From assembly GCA_034420695.1 (NCBI GenBank), contig DAOULB010000059.1:1-42327 (forward strand): DNA of 42,327 nt, given 5' to 3'. Shown in pieces: positions 8,710 to 16,784 of this stretch; positions within the stretch are counted from its first letter, which is position 1; each line of letters opens with the position of its first letter. The notes beneath the pieces were generated by a model, which was not told the origin of the DNA, searched no databases, and saw only the letters and a program-made list of their open reading frames with translations. The stretch is from Io17-Chloro-G2 sp034420695. GTDB taxonomy: Bacteria; Chloroflexota; Dehalococcoidia; Lucifugimonadales; UBA3495. Both the position numbers and the translations under genes were made by a program.

Positions 8710-10395
8710 CTACACCCTGGTGCGCCGCCGGTGAATTCCGGTGGCGCCGCTGGGCCGGTTGCCCCGCTGCTCCTCTATCTGGGGCGTCCCGTCCCCCTCG
8801 GCGCACCTAACGGCGAAGGTGTGCCTGCCCCTTTCGAAGGGCCAGTCGTAACGCCAAAGTACCCAGGTCGTCTCCGACAGGGGCGACCGCAATTGGGCTT
8901 CCTCCCAAGGGCCTTCGTTGACCTTCACTTCCACCTTCGATATGCCCCGCGCCCCTGAGAAGGCAATGCCCCCGATGGGAACAAATAGCTGGCCGTCCCG
9001 CTCGACTATGTTCTCGGTCGCCACCGTGTCTATGACTGAGGTGGTCTTGACCTGCGCCACCTCGTCCCAGCCCCGTTCCACCCAGTAACCTTCCTTATAC
9101 TCGCCGGTAACCTCTATAGACGTTATCCACTTCGGCTGTTTCATGCCGTAGCGGTCCGGGAGCCAGATGCGCAACGGAAAGCCGTGGTCCATGGGAATCG
9201 GTCGGCCGTCCCAGGCATAGCAGAGCATTATGCGCTCGTCGGAAGCTATGAGGTCCAAGTCCACGGTCTCGTAAAAGCCGTCGGCGGATTCGATGTACAG
9301 GTACTTGGCTCCGCTCTGGACTTGGGCGTCGGCCAGTATCTTCTGCACGCTTACGCCGGTCCACCAAGTTGTGCTGATAAGCGTCGTGCCGATCCTCCCT
9401 GATATGCAGGACAGGGTGACGTACTGGTCCCTGGACTCGTAATTGTTCCGCAGGTCTTCCAAGGTAAGCGCCAGGGGGTTGTCCACCAGCCCGGTAATGG
9501 GCAGCACCCAGGTTTCCCCGTCAACGTACGAAGGCTCGGTGCGGAGGAACACTTTATAGTGGTCCTCTACCGCCGTATATTCCGGGCGGGTGCCCGGCGC
9601 GGGAGAGACCGGGTCTCCGGCGTTTGGCAGAATCCTCCCCTGGCTTCCCGGCATCGGGTCCATGGATGTGGCCACGTTTTCGGCCACCTGCCGCCGCTCC
9701 GACCGGGCCAGCGCCCCGCCAAGGCCTACGCTCAAGACCGTGATGGTAGCGGTGGCCGCGCCCACGCCTACCAAGAACTGCCGGCGGTTGAGAGCCCTGG
9801 CCCATCGTATCTGCTCCTCGGTAACCAGCCCGTCGGCCCGCAACACCAGCCTTTCGTACAGGGGCACGAAGGCTAGCCCCCAGATAATGAACAGGGCCAT
9901 CAGAACGGCAATTGTCAGCCCAGGGTTTGCCGTCGCTTGCCCCATGGGGAGACTGACCGCCACCATTGGAATACCGAATATCAGGCCGAGGGCCAAGCCG
10001 GATGTCGGGTGAGGGTCGGCCGACTTGGCCTTCATCACGTACAGGAACGCCGCGCTGGGGACGACTCCGATCACAAAGAAGAGGGCCACGGCCGCTATCT
10101 GCTCTGCGATCTTGGCGCTGGCGGCTACGCTCATCCCAAACAACAGCAGCCCTTCAATCATCATGTCTATTCCGAAGGTCACTGCGACGCCTGGCAACAC
10201 CCTGGCGATCCAGTCGAACAGGGCGAATGGAACAAAGGGCAGCCCCGCCAGCTTGTCCGCCAAGTACAAGAGCCCGGTTAAAGGCGCCGTCAGCAGACAC
10301 CCGGCGAGCAATGCGGGCCTCAACGTGGGCATCTTGGGGCTCCCCAGTGAGCTGTCATTCGGGGAGCTGTCATTCGCTGCCAAACCTGCATTCAT
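8710..10395 (-). CDS. Membrane-anchored sulfite-oxidase-family molybdopterin oxidoreductase
   Basis: The protein has 561 aa. Residues about 27-183 hold around four or five hydrophobic segments. Residues 203-208 (NRRQFL) followed by a hydrophobic stretch look like an internal Tat-type signal, so the rest should lie outside the membrane. The soluble part has the molybdopterin-binding domain (about 270-430) with the probable Mo-ligand C330 in VTLSCISG, then an Ig-like Mo-co dimerisation domain (about 440-540). The substrate cannot be read; the family includes sulfite oxidase, nitrate reductase and YedY-type reductases. There is no cytochrome or YedZ partner gene adjacent. GAGG four bases before ATG supports the start. 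Confidence 0.87.
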   Translation of the reverse strand: MNAGLAANDSSPNDSSLGSPKMPTLRPALLAGCLLTAPLTGLLYLADKLAGLPFVPFALFDWIARVLPGVAVTFGIDMMIEGLLLFGMSVAASAKIAEQIAAVALFFVIGVVPSAAFLYVMKAKSADPHPTSGLALGLIFGIPMVAVSLPMGQATANPGLTIAVLMALFIIWGLAFVPLYERLVLRADGLVTEEQIRWARALNRRQFLVGVGAATATITVLSVGLGGALARSERRQVAENVATSMDPMPGSQGRILPNAGDPVSPAPGTRPEYTAVEDHYKVFLRTEPSYVDGETWVLPITGLVDNPLALTLEDLRNNYESRDQYVTLSCISGRIGTTLISTTWWTGVSVQKILADAQVQSGAKYLYIESADGFYETVDLDLIASDERIMLCYAWDGRPIPMDHGFPLRIWLPDRYGMKQPKWITSIEVTGEYKEGYWVERGWDEVAQVKTTSVIDTVATENIVERDGQLFVPIGGIAFSGARGISKVEVKVNEGPWEEAQLRSPLSETTWVLWRYDWPFERGRHTFAVRCAEGDGTPQIEEQRGNRPSGATGIHRRRTRV

Positions 10396-10733
10396 GGCGC
10401 CTCACGGTCTTAGTGGAAACGGGGTTGGTGTTAGTCGTTAAGTCTTTGTTCAATTGCGCCCAGAAGGCCCAGCCGGTTCCAAGCCGCTTCGATTCTTTGG
10501 GCTGCCGTCGCATAACTTCTTCAGAGTCTTCGGCTGTGTTGCCGCGGCTGTTTCCCATCCTCTGATGAATTACGAGAGAAAGCCCTTGTTGGATCAGGAT
10601 GAACTCATGAAGTCACCAAAGGATAAGGTCGATGTTCTCACCATTACTTCGACATCATGGCGATATGCGGTTGATTGCAAGGCCCGTAAGCCTAAAATGC
10701 GAGACGGGGCGGCAAGGTGGAAGGGTTGGGGGA
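10396..10733. other. Intergenic stretch, nothing recognised
   Basis: About 340 nt lie between two minus-strand genes. It should contain the promoter of the molybdoenzyme gene. Open frames on the plus strand have no recognisable domain or ribosome binding site, and no hairpin terminator was seen. Confidence 0.4.
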
Positions 10734-11204
10734 TCAAAGGGAGGCGGGGATTTCAGGCTCGACGAGTAACCGGAGGAGTTCCAGGCATTCCTGCCAACCC
10801 AGGGCGCAGTAATCGGCGGGGATCTGTGGTGGGATTCCAGTCTGATCGACGGTGATTCGCGTGCCGGCGATATTTGTCTCCAAGTGGATGTCAGTCTCCA
10901 GAACTCCGGGCAGGGCGGGGTCATCAAATATGCAGGTGGAGCGGATATGCCTGTGGGGTTCCAATTGGAGGTATGTCCCCTCGAAGGAATGGGAGTCATC
11001 TGCACCGAGGTTGGTGAAAGTGGCGCGGTAGGTGCCGCCTTCCCGGGAGTCGAGGTGGTGGATGGTGGCGGTGAAGCCGTGGGGGGGCCACCACTTGGCC
11101 AAGGCCGCCGGGTCGAGGAAGGCGCGGTACACTCGCTCGGCGGGGGCGCGGACGATAGTGGATACATGGACGGAACCGCCGTCGGATTGGGTGGATTCGG
11201 ACAT
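10734..11204 (-). CDS. SRPBCC / AHSA1-type START-fold protein
   Basis: The 156-aa protein has the AHSA1-like SRPBCC pattern: IVRAPAERVYRAFLDPAALAKWW near the N-terminus, GGTYRATF, FEGTYLQLEPHRHI, and a C-terminal GWQECLELL helix. These helix-grip proteins bind hydrophobic ligands or act as stress/toxin-associated proteins; no specific ligand can be named. It lies 63 nt downstream of the dehalogenase-like gene on the same strand and is probably co-transcribed with it. Confidence 0.85.
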   Translation of the reverse strand: MSESTQSDGGSVHVSTIVRAPAERVYRAFLDPAALAKWWPPHGFTATIHHLDSREGGTYRATFTNLGADDSHSFEGTYLQLEPHRHIRSTCIFDDPALPGVLETDIHLETNIAGTRITVDQTGIPPQIPADYCALGWQECLELLRLLVEPEIPASL

Positions 11205-11267
11205 TGGGACTCTCGGAGAGTCGGAGTGGGTTGAGCTTCCGGCTAGGAAATGTAACAGCCTGCTATT

Positions 11268-12146
11268 TCAAGTGTCAATGGACAAGAACTCCTTCAGCAG
11301 GGAGTAGCTCTCGTCGGGCATTTCCTCGGCGATGTAATGGCCGCAGGGCAATGACTGCCCGCTGACGTTAGTGGAGTAGTCCCGCCAAACGCCCATCACG
11401 TCTTGGGTGCGCCCCACGTAACCCGTGGAACTCCACAAGGCCAAGTGGGGGCAGGTGACCTTTTGGTCGAAGTCGGCGGCGTCGTGGACCAAGTCGATGC
11501 TAGCCCCCGCACGGTAGTCCTCGCAGGCCCCGTGAATTGCCGCCGGGTCGCTGAAGCAGCGCACGTACTCCTCAATGGCCTCGCCTGGGAAAACATTCCC
11601 GGCGTCGGGAACCCGCATGAACCTGGACCTGATGAAATAGTCCGGGTTGGCCCCTATCACCCGTTCCGGAAAATCGAAGGGCTGAATCAAGAAGAACCAG
11701 TGGTAGGTGTTGGTAGCCATGTCCTTATCTACGATTTGAAACATCTTTCGGGTTGGAATGATGTCCAGGGTGGCCAGTTTTCGTACCCGCTGCGGGTGGT
11801 CCTTGGTCAGCCGGTGGGCCACCCGCGCACCCCGGTCGTGGCTGGCCAGGAGAAAGGAGTCAAACCCCAGCGCCTGCATGACCTCCACTTGGTCCTGCGC
11901 CATGGCCCGCTTGGAATAATTGCTGTGGTCCGCGTCTCCGGCGGGCTTGCCGCTGTCGCCGTAGCCCCTCAGGTCTGCGGCCACCACCGTGAAGTCCTCG
12001 GCCAGCCTGGGTGCAATTTTGTGCCACATGACGTGGGTCTGCGGGTACCCGTGGAGCAGCAACAGGGCCGGGCCGCTGCCTCCTGTAACAAAGTTGATGG
12101 TCGTTCCGCTGGTCTGCACTTGGCGCTGCTCGAAGCCTTCAAACAT
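11268..12146 (-). CDS. Alpha/beta hydrolase with fluoroacetate (haloacetate) dehalogenase residues
   Basis: The protein has 292 aa. It matches the fluoroacetate dehalogenase pattern: HGYPQTHVMWHKIAPRLAE, nucleophile D104 in SHDRGARV with carboxylate-binding R105 and R108, acid D128 in LDIIP, fluoride-pocket H149-W150 (YHWFFL) and Y211 (EDYRAGA), and base H270 in CGHYIAEE. All nine positions known from the structurally studied Rhodopseudomonas enzyme are conserved here, from memory of that family. It would hydrolyse the C-halogen bond of haloacetates to glycolate. Related family members instead hydrolyse esters or other haloacids, so substrate needs testing. It is cytosolic, with no signal peptide. 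Confidence 0.85.
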   Translation of the reverse strand: MFEGFEQRQVQTSGTTINFVTGGSGPALLLLHGYPQTHVMWHKIAPRLAEDFTVVAADLRGYGDSGKPAGDADHSNYSKRAMAQDQVEVMQALGFDSFLLASHDRGARVAHRLTKDHPQRVRKLATLDIIPTRKMFQIVDKDMATNTYHWFFLIQPFDFPERVIGANPDYFIRSRFMRVPDAGNVFPGEAIEEYVRCFSDPAAIHGACEDYRAGASIDLVHDAADFDQKVTCPHLALWSSTGYVGRTQDVMGVWRDYSTNVSGQSLPCGHYIAEEMPDESYSLLKEFLSIDT

Positions 12147-12363
12147 GCTGGCCTCCTCTATCGCCCAAGTTCTTCCCGCCTTGGACTACTGACCGCTGGC
12201 GTTATACCGGAGTTCGAGGCCGGGGCGAGCCGGTCGGTGTAGAGTCTATATTATGATTCCTTCTCCCCGGCCTCAAGCGGGTTCCGCATCAGGTTCCAAC
12301 TTCCATACCCGGTATGTTCCCTGACAATCCATTCCCTATCGCGGTCTCGGCAAGGGCCTCAGG

Positions 12364-12369
12364 TATAAT
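12364..12369 (+). promoter_or_regulatory. -10 box upstream of ccmA
   Basis: A perfect TATAAT lies 59 nt before the ccmA start, in a gap of 281 nt between the divergent dehalogenase gene and ccmA. No good -35 hexamer is visible at 16-18 nt. It is the likely start of the ccm operon. Confidence 0.5.
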
Positions 12370-12427
12370 GACTCCGGCATTTCCAGGAAGCCGGCGCCTG
12401 CTGGAGCGGGCCGGCCAGGAGTAAATC

Positions 12428-13195
12428 TTGTCGAACCACCCGTCGGGTCTGGCCGTAAGCGCTCAAGGGGTCGAAAAGAGCTTCGACGATTGGCCCGTGC
12501 TGTGGGACTTGGATTTGACAGTTGAATGGGGAGAGCTTCTCCTCTTGCTGGGGCCTAACGGCGCCGGCAAGACCACTCTATTGAGAGTTCTCTCCACCCG
12601 GGTCCGCCCGGACTCGGGCCGGGTCGCGGTCGCCGGGTTAGATTGCCGGAGGCAGGCCGACCAAGTGCGCCGCCGGATAGGAGTGGTGGCCCACCGGTCA
12701 TTCCTCCACGACGACCTTACCTGCCGGGAGAACCTGGTGTACTACGGGCGGCTGTTCGGGCTGGCGGACGCCGGGAAGCGTTCCGCCGAGGCCCTTGCTT
12801 CGGTGGGGTTGGGACACCGGGCAGACCACCGGGTACGCACCCTTTCCAACGGAATGCAGAAGAGGGTGTCCATCGCCCGGGCAATGCTCCACGAGCCCCA
12901 CGTGTTCCTGATGGACGAGCCCGAGTCCGGGTTGGATGCCGAGTCCCTGGACATGCTGGGTTCCCTGGTAGCCCGCTGGACTGCGGACGGCCGCTCGGTC
13001 TTGATGACTACTCACAACCTGGAGGTCGCTGGCCTCATGTCGGAGCGGGCGGCGTCAGTCCGCCAGGGGCAACTGCAGCAGGGGAAGGTGTCCTTTCCAG
13101 TTGAGGGCCAAGCCTCGGCAGAAAATCACACCCGCGCCTCCAGCATCCTCGTTCCCGGTGTACCTGTTTCGCCGGCCGGGAGAACCGGGCGGTGA
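12428..13195 (+). CDS. ccmA: Heme exporter ATP-binding protein CcmA
   Basis: The 255-aa ABC ATPase has Walker A GPNGAGKTT, signature LSNGMQKR, Walker B VFLMDEP and a switch His in TTHNLE. CcmA powers the CcmABCD complex, which releases holo-CcmE from CcmC during System I cytochrome c maturation at the membrane. TTG 12428 is the start because AGGAG (12417-12421) lies six bases upstream. The last 35 residues beyond the ATPase core are low-complexity. It overlaps ccmB by four bases (GTGA), so translation is coupled. Confidence 0.9.
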   Translation: MSNHPSGLAVSAQGVEKSFDDWPVLWDLDLTVEWGELLLLLGPNGAGKTTLLRVLSTRVRPDSGRVAVAGLDCRRQADQVRRRIGVVAHRSFLHDDLTCRENLVYYGRLFGLADAGKRSAEALASVGLGHRADHRVRTLSNGMQKRVSIARAMLHEPHVFLMDEPESGLDAESLDMLGSLVARWTADGRSVLMTTHNLEVAGLMSERAASVRQGQLQQGKVSFPVEGQASAENHTRASSILVPGVPVSPAGRTGR

Positions 13196-13866
13196 GCTAC
13201 TTGGTGCGGCCGGTCCTGGTTCTGGTTTGGAAGGATATCCTGCTGGAACTCAGGACCCGCGAGCTGGTCCTTTCAGTGCTGGTGTTCGGGTTGCTGGTGG
13301 CGGTGATTTTCAACTTCGCCCTTGACGCAACCGCCGGCCGCGCCGCCGCCTTGGCCCCCGGCGTCTTGTGGGTAGCCTATGCCTTTGCCGGTACCCTGGC
13401 GATGAACCGCTCCTTTGTGAGGGAGCAGGAACAGGGAGGGTTGGAGGGCCTGCTGCTGTCGCCGGTGAGCCGGGACGCTATCTTCCTGGGGAAGGCGCTG
13501 AACAGCTTTATCTTCATGCTCCTTGTGGAATTGGTGCTACTCCCGGTTTTCGCTGTTCTGCTGGGGTTCCCGGTGTTTTCGCTGACAATGCTTGCCGCCT
13601 TGTTTTTGGCCACCTTGGGTTTCGCCGTCGTGGGCACCCTCTTCGCCGCCATTGCGGTGCAGACCAGGTCCCGGGAGCTGATGCTGCCGGTGCTGTTCTT
13701 CCCGGTGATTCTGCCGGTGATAATTGGAGCGGTCCAGTTGACCACCCAGGCTGTGGGAGGAGAAACTGTGTCAGGCTTGGGGCGCTGGCTTCCACTGCTG
13801 GCGATTTTCGACGCCCTGTTTCTGGTAATATGTCCCTGGGTTTTTTCGGTGGTGGTAGAGGAGTAA
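13192..13866 (+). CDS. ccmB: Heme exporter membrane protein CcmB
   Basis: The 224-aa protein has six hydrophobic segments and the CcmB pattern: cytoplasmic N-terminus KDILLELRTRE, then NRSFVREQEQGGLEGLLLSP, the conserved coupling loop contacting CcmA, and a C-terminal membrane pair. The GTG start is embedded in the ccmA stop codon. It supplies the permease-like subunit of the CcmABCD complex. Confidence 0.9.
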   Translation: MSYLVRPVLVLVWKDILLELRTRELVLSVLVFGLLVAVIFNFALDATAGRAAALAPGVLWVAYAFAGTLAMNRSFVREQEQGGLEGLLLSPVSRDAIFLGKALNSFIFMLLVELVLLPVFAVLLGFPVFSLTMLAALFLATLGFAVVGTLFAAIAVQTRSRELMLPVLFFPVILPVIIGAVQLTTQAVGGETVSGLGRWLPLLAIFDALFLVICPWVFSVVVEE

Positions 13867-13957
13867 TCCGTACTGGAATGATAGCGCCCACAATGAACTC
13901 GGCCCGTCCTTGCAAGAGTGGTCGCCGGCAGACCGGCCAACTGGGTCGCCGCATAGC

Positions 13958-14644
13958 ATGAACGTCAGGTCTGGACTGTTGGCGCTGACCGCAGTCCTAA
14001 TGCTGGTTGACTTCTACCTGATTTCGATGGTTGCGCCCACCGACTCTGTCCTGGGCCACGTGCAGCGGATCTTCTACTTCCACGTACCCATGGCCATAAT
14101 GTCGTTCTTGGCCTTCTTCGTTGTCTTTCTCGCCAGCATCATCTTCTTGGTCAAGCGCGCCTCTCTCTGGGACCGGCTGGCCTACGCCTCGGCGGAAGTG
14201 GGTGTGGTTTTCGTAACCCTTGCATTGATTACCGGGATAATCTGGGCCAGGCCGGTCTGGAACACCTGGTGGACTTGGGAACCCCGCCTGACCACCACCC
14301 TGATTCTCTGGCTGATTTACGTCGCCTACCTGATGATTCGCTCCTACGCTCCCAACCGCGCCAAGGCCTCCCTGTACGGCGCAGTGGTGGGCATCGTTGG
14401 TTTCATCGACGTGCCCATCGTTTACTACTCGGTCATCTGGTGGCGCTCCATCCATCCTTCGCCGGTGGTCGGTCCGCTGGCCCCTTCGAACTCTTTGGAC
14501 CCAACCATGCTGTGGGTGCTGCTCTTTTCCTTTGCCGCGTTCCTGGCCCTGTTCTGCTGGCTGGTTGCGGAACGGATGGCCCTGCGGCAGTCTGAAGAGG
14601 GAGTGACCCAAGTTAGATTCTCTATTCGGAGGGCCCAGGGGTAG
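13958..14644 (+). CDS. ccmC: Heme handling protein CcmC
   Basis: The 228-aa membrane protein has the tryptophan-rich heme-binding WWD segment as WNTWWTWEPRLT and two periplasmic histidine motifs, FYFHVPMA and SIHPSP, expected to ligate heme. CcmC loads heme onto CcmE. ATG 13958 places the first membrane segment at the normal distance from the N-terminus; a TTG at 13910 is the alternative and neither has a strong ribosome binding site. It follows ccmB by 91 nt. Confidence 0.88.
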   Translation: MNVRSGLLALTAVLMLVDFYLISMVAPTDSVLGHVQRIFYFHVPMAIMSFLAFFVVFLASIIFLVKRASLWDRLAYASAEVGVVFVTLALITGIIWARPVWNTWWTWEPRLTTTLILWLIYVAYLMIRSYAPNRAKASLYGAVVGIVGFIDVPIVYYSVIWWRSIHPSPVVGPLAPSNSLDPTMLWVLLFSFAAFLALFCWLVAERMALRQSEEGVTQVRFSIRRAQG

Positions 14645-14664
14645 GCGTCTGCCTGCTGTCTGCT

Positions 14665-14850
14665 ATGGTTTTACTCTCTTTATTGCTTCAAGGACAGGCC
14701 CCACCCCCGAACCTGCCATACCTGTTCGCCGCTCTGGCTGTAAGTTGGGCCGTGTTCTTCGTGTACGCCTTCTGGATGTCCAGGCGCCAGGCAGACCTGA
14801 GAAGGGAAATTGAAGAAATCCGCAAGGATTTGGAGGACAAGGGTTCCTGA
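14665..14850 (+). CDS. ccmD: CcmD-like small membrane protein
   Basis: The 61-aa protein has one membrane helix (about residues 18-38) followed by a charged amphipathic tail. That layout and its place between ccmC and ccmE identify it as CcmD, which tethers CcmE to CcmABC. Sequence is too short and variable for a motif-based call; position carries most of the weight. Confidence 0.75.
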   Translation: MVLLSLLLQGQAPPPNLPYLFAALAVSWAVFFVYAFWMSRRQADLRREIEEIRKDLEDKGS

Positions 14851-14893
14851 ACGGAATACCGGGCTAATCCAACCCGGTTACTGTTCGGAGTCG

Positions 14894-14899
14894 TATAAT
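14894..14899 (+). promoter_or_regulatory. -10 box upstream of ccmE
   Basis: A perfect TATAAT lies 41 nt before the ccmE start in the 84-nt gap after ccmD. No clear -35 is seen. It may give ccmE separate expression. Confidence 0.4.
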
Positions 14900-14934
14900 A
14901 GTCGGGAAATGTTAGTAGAGGCTAAAGCAGCGTT

Positions 14935-15450
14935 TTGGTGCAGGAAGACCCGGGCATAGAACAGGATTTCACTGGAGGAGGGGCCTCTTCCAGGACCAAC
15001 CGTATCCGCCTCCTGGTTGTGGGTGCGGTGGTTGTCTTGGCCTTGGGCTACATGATCTACGCCGCATTCCCGGCCAATGCCCTGTTTTTTCTGACGGTAA
15101 GTGAATTCATGGAAAAGGACGCCGTTCACGACGGCCAGACGGTGCGGGTGTCAGGAAAACTGGTGGAAGGCTCCTTCCAAAGGCAGGAGAACTCCACCCT
15201 CAGCAACTTCAGCTTGACTGATAAGGACGCCGGTTTGGGGGCAAAGCAGCTCAGGGCTACCTACGAAGGAGTGCTGCCTGACCTGTTCTTCAATCCCCAT
15301 TCGGAGATCATCCTGCAGGGCAGCTATGGGGCCGGCCAAGTGTTTGAGACCCAGGAAATACTGGTGAAGTGCCCGTCCAAGTACCAGTCCCTTGAGGAGC
15401 AGTTGGAGGGCTACGACGCCGGGGTAGATGGGTCGGCCAGAGTGCCTTAG
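14935..15450 (+). CDS. ccmE: Heme chaperone CcmE, Cys-type (CxxxY)
   Basis: The 171-aa protein has an N-terminal membrane anchor (about 23-45) and an OB-fold periplasmic domain: VRVSGKLVEGS, LRATYEGVLPDLF, IILQGSY. In most CcmE proteins heme binds covalently to a His in an HxxxY motif; here it is C146-PSK-Y150. The CxxxY type is known from archaea and some bacteria such as Desulfovibrio. Start TTG 14935 or GTG 14938; ribosome binding site is weak. The stop overlaps the convergent HEPN-like gene by four bases. ccmF, ccmG and ccmH are not in this window. Confidence 0.9.
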   Translation: MVQEDPGIEQDFTGGGASSRTNRIRLLVVGAVVVLALGYMIYAAFPANALFFLTVSEFMEKDAVHDGQTVRVSGKLVEGSFQRQENSTLSNFSLTDKDAGLGAKQLRATYEGVLPDLFFNPHSEIILQGSYGAGQVFETQEILVKCPSKYQSLEEQLEGYDAGVDGSARVP

Positions 15451-15836
15451 GGCGCTGCAGCCAGGCGTTCGGCATCCAGGATGTAGTCGATAGTCTCGCG
15501 GATGTCCCGAATTATTTCCTCTTCCGGCTCACAGTTGCCGTCGTAAAAGCAAGCGCCGTGTAAGTCCGTCTGCCGCCGACTGTATTGGTGAGCCATATCC
15601 CTGGCAACTGAATCGGAGCGGCCCAAGGCTCGAATGCCCCGGTGGGTTTGGCCTGATGTGCGGGGTTCTTCTCCGGTCCGGGCCAGGAGCAGGGCGTCGG
15701 TGGCCCGCTTTGTCGCTCCCCAAGCCTTTTCTGCGGCATTACGGATTTTGCCCTGCTCCAGCATCTCCAAGGCATCGCCGTGGAGAGAGCGGGCGTCGAC
15801 AAAAATTCCCCTGACGCGGTCGGTGGCAAGGCTCAT
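15447..15836 (-). CDS. Small HEPN/PaREP1-like protein
   Basis: The all-helical 129-aa protein carries an AAEKAWGATKRATDALLLARTG helix resembling the PaREP1/HEPN family. R88 and H93 (RQTDLH) give an Rx4H motif of the HEPN ribonuclease type. HEPN proteins commonly act as toxins paired with a MNT nucleotidyltransferase, but no such gene is next to it. It may therefore be a solitary housekeeping or defence protein. Its stop lies tail-to-tail with ccmE; the next gene in its direction of transcription is upstream korAB, 81 nt away. Confidence 0.65.
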   Translation of the reverse strand: MSLATDRVRGIFVDARSLHGDALEMLEQGKIRNAAEKAWGATKRATDALLLARTGEEPRTSGQTHRGIRALGRSDSVARDMAHQYSRRQTDLHGACFYDGNCEPEEEIIRDIRETIDYILDAERLAAAP

Positions 15837-15917
15837 TTACATGCCCTCATTGTGGAGGGGAGTGAGTATTGATGAACCTATGTTGAGGTTGTTGTGGCCT
15901 GAACTTAACCGGGCCTG

Positions 15918-16784
15918 CTAAAACTTGAAGGTGTCCATCAGTTCGTCCAGCGTGCGGGTTCTGGCCTTTTCCCAAGTCTGCTGGACGTAGTGGTCAAGGG
16001 CTGGCCGGTCATTGTCCTTGTAGATGACGCCCACGGGGATACCACCCTGGTGCAACAACTCGTAGGCCTCTCCCTTGCTCGATACGTCGTGCTCTTCCGG
16101 CACTTCCCACAGGGCGGGCTCGATCCCCTTCTTCGGGTCTCCCTTGAGCTGCTCGAAGGTATCGTTGTAGGTGGTGCAGGGCGACTGCACGTGGACTATT
16201 GAAAACCCCGGGTGCTCCATGCCCTCAGTAATCAGCCTAGCCAGAGGGCGTGGCTGGCTGGAGAACCCCGACGCAATAAAAGAAACACCTAGCGTAAGAT
16301 ACAACTCCAGCGGGTTGAGGGCCGATTCGAGCTTGCCGTAGGGCGTGGAACTGGTGATTTCTCCTAACTTGGTGGTGGGTGAACTCTGCCCCTTGGTGAG
16401 GCCGTACACCCCGTTGTCCATGATCACGGCGCAGATGTTCAGATTCCTGGCCGCCTGGGGGCCGATGTGCTCCCCACCAATGCTGAGGAAGTCCCCGTCT
16501 CCGGCAACTACCACCACGTTCAGGTCGGGGCGGGCCATCTTTGTGCCGAATGCGATGGGCAGGGACCTGCCGTGAATTCCGTGGAAGCCGTAGGGCTGGG
16601 CGCCCTCGATCAGGTGCACCAAGTTCCCGGAACAACCAATACCGGCTATCACTACGTTGTTTTCAATCGGCAGTCCCGTCTCTTCCAGGCGGTTGATCAT
16701 GGCGAATTCCAACGCCCGCCGGACGCCGAAGTCTCCGCAACCTGGGCACCACTTGAAATCGTATTCCGGATTTTTCTTGCTCAC
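15918..16784 (-). CDS. korB: 2-oxoacid:ferredoxin oxidoreductase beta subunit
   Basis: The 288-aa protein has C13-PG-C16 near the N-terminus, the thiamine-diphosphate motif GDGDFLSIGG followed by NLNICAVIMDNGVYGLTKGQ, and GCSGN. With the alpha subunit it oxidatively decarboxylates a 2-oxoacid to its CoA ester with ferredoxin as electron acceptor. 2-Oxoglutarate is most likely given the two-subunit alpha(gamma)/beta form. The ATG overlaps the stop of korA by four bases. Confidence 0.9.
   Translation of the reverse strand: MSKKNPEYDFKWCPGCGDFGVRRALEFAMINRLEETGLPIENNVVIAGIGCSGNLVHLIEGAQPYGFHGIHGRSLPIAFGTKMARPDLNVVVVAGDGDFLSIGGEHIGPQAARNLNICAVIMDNGVYGLTKGQSSPTTKLGEITSSTPYGKLESALNPLELYLTLGVSFIASGFSSQPRPLARLITEGMEHPGFSIVHVQSPCTTYNDTFEQLKGDPKKGIEPALWEVPEEHDVSSKGEAYELLHQGGIPVGVIYKDNDRPALDHYVQQTWEKARTRTLDELMDTFKF

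Noticed and set aside
10454..10855. Plus-strand frame in the gap upstream of the molybdoenzyme gene
   Set aside because: No ribosome binding site, no domain, and it runs antisense into the SRPBCC gene.
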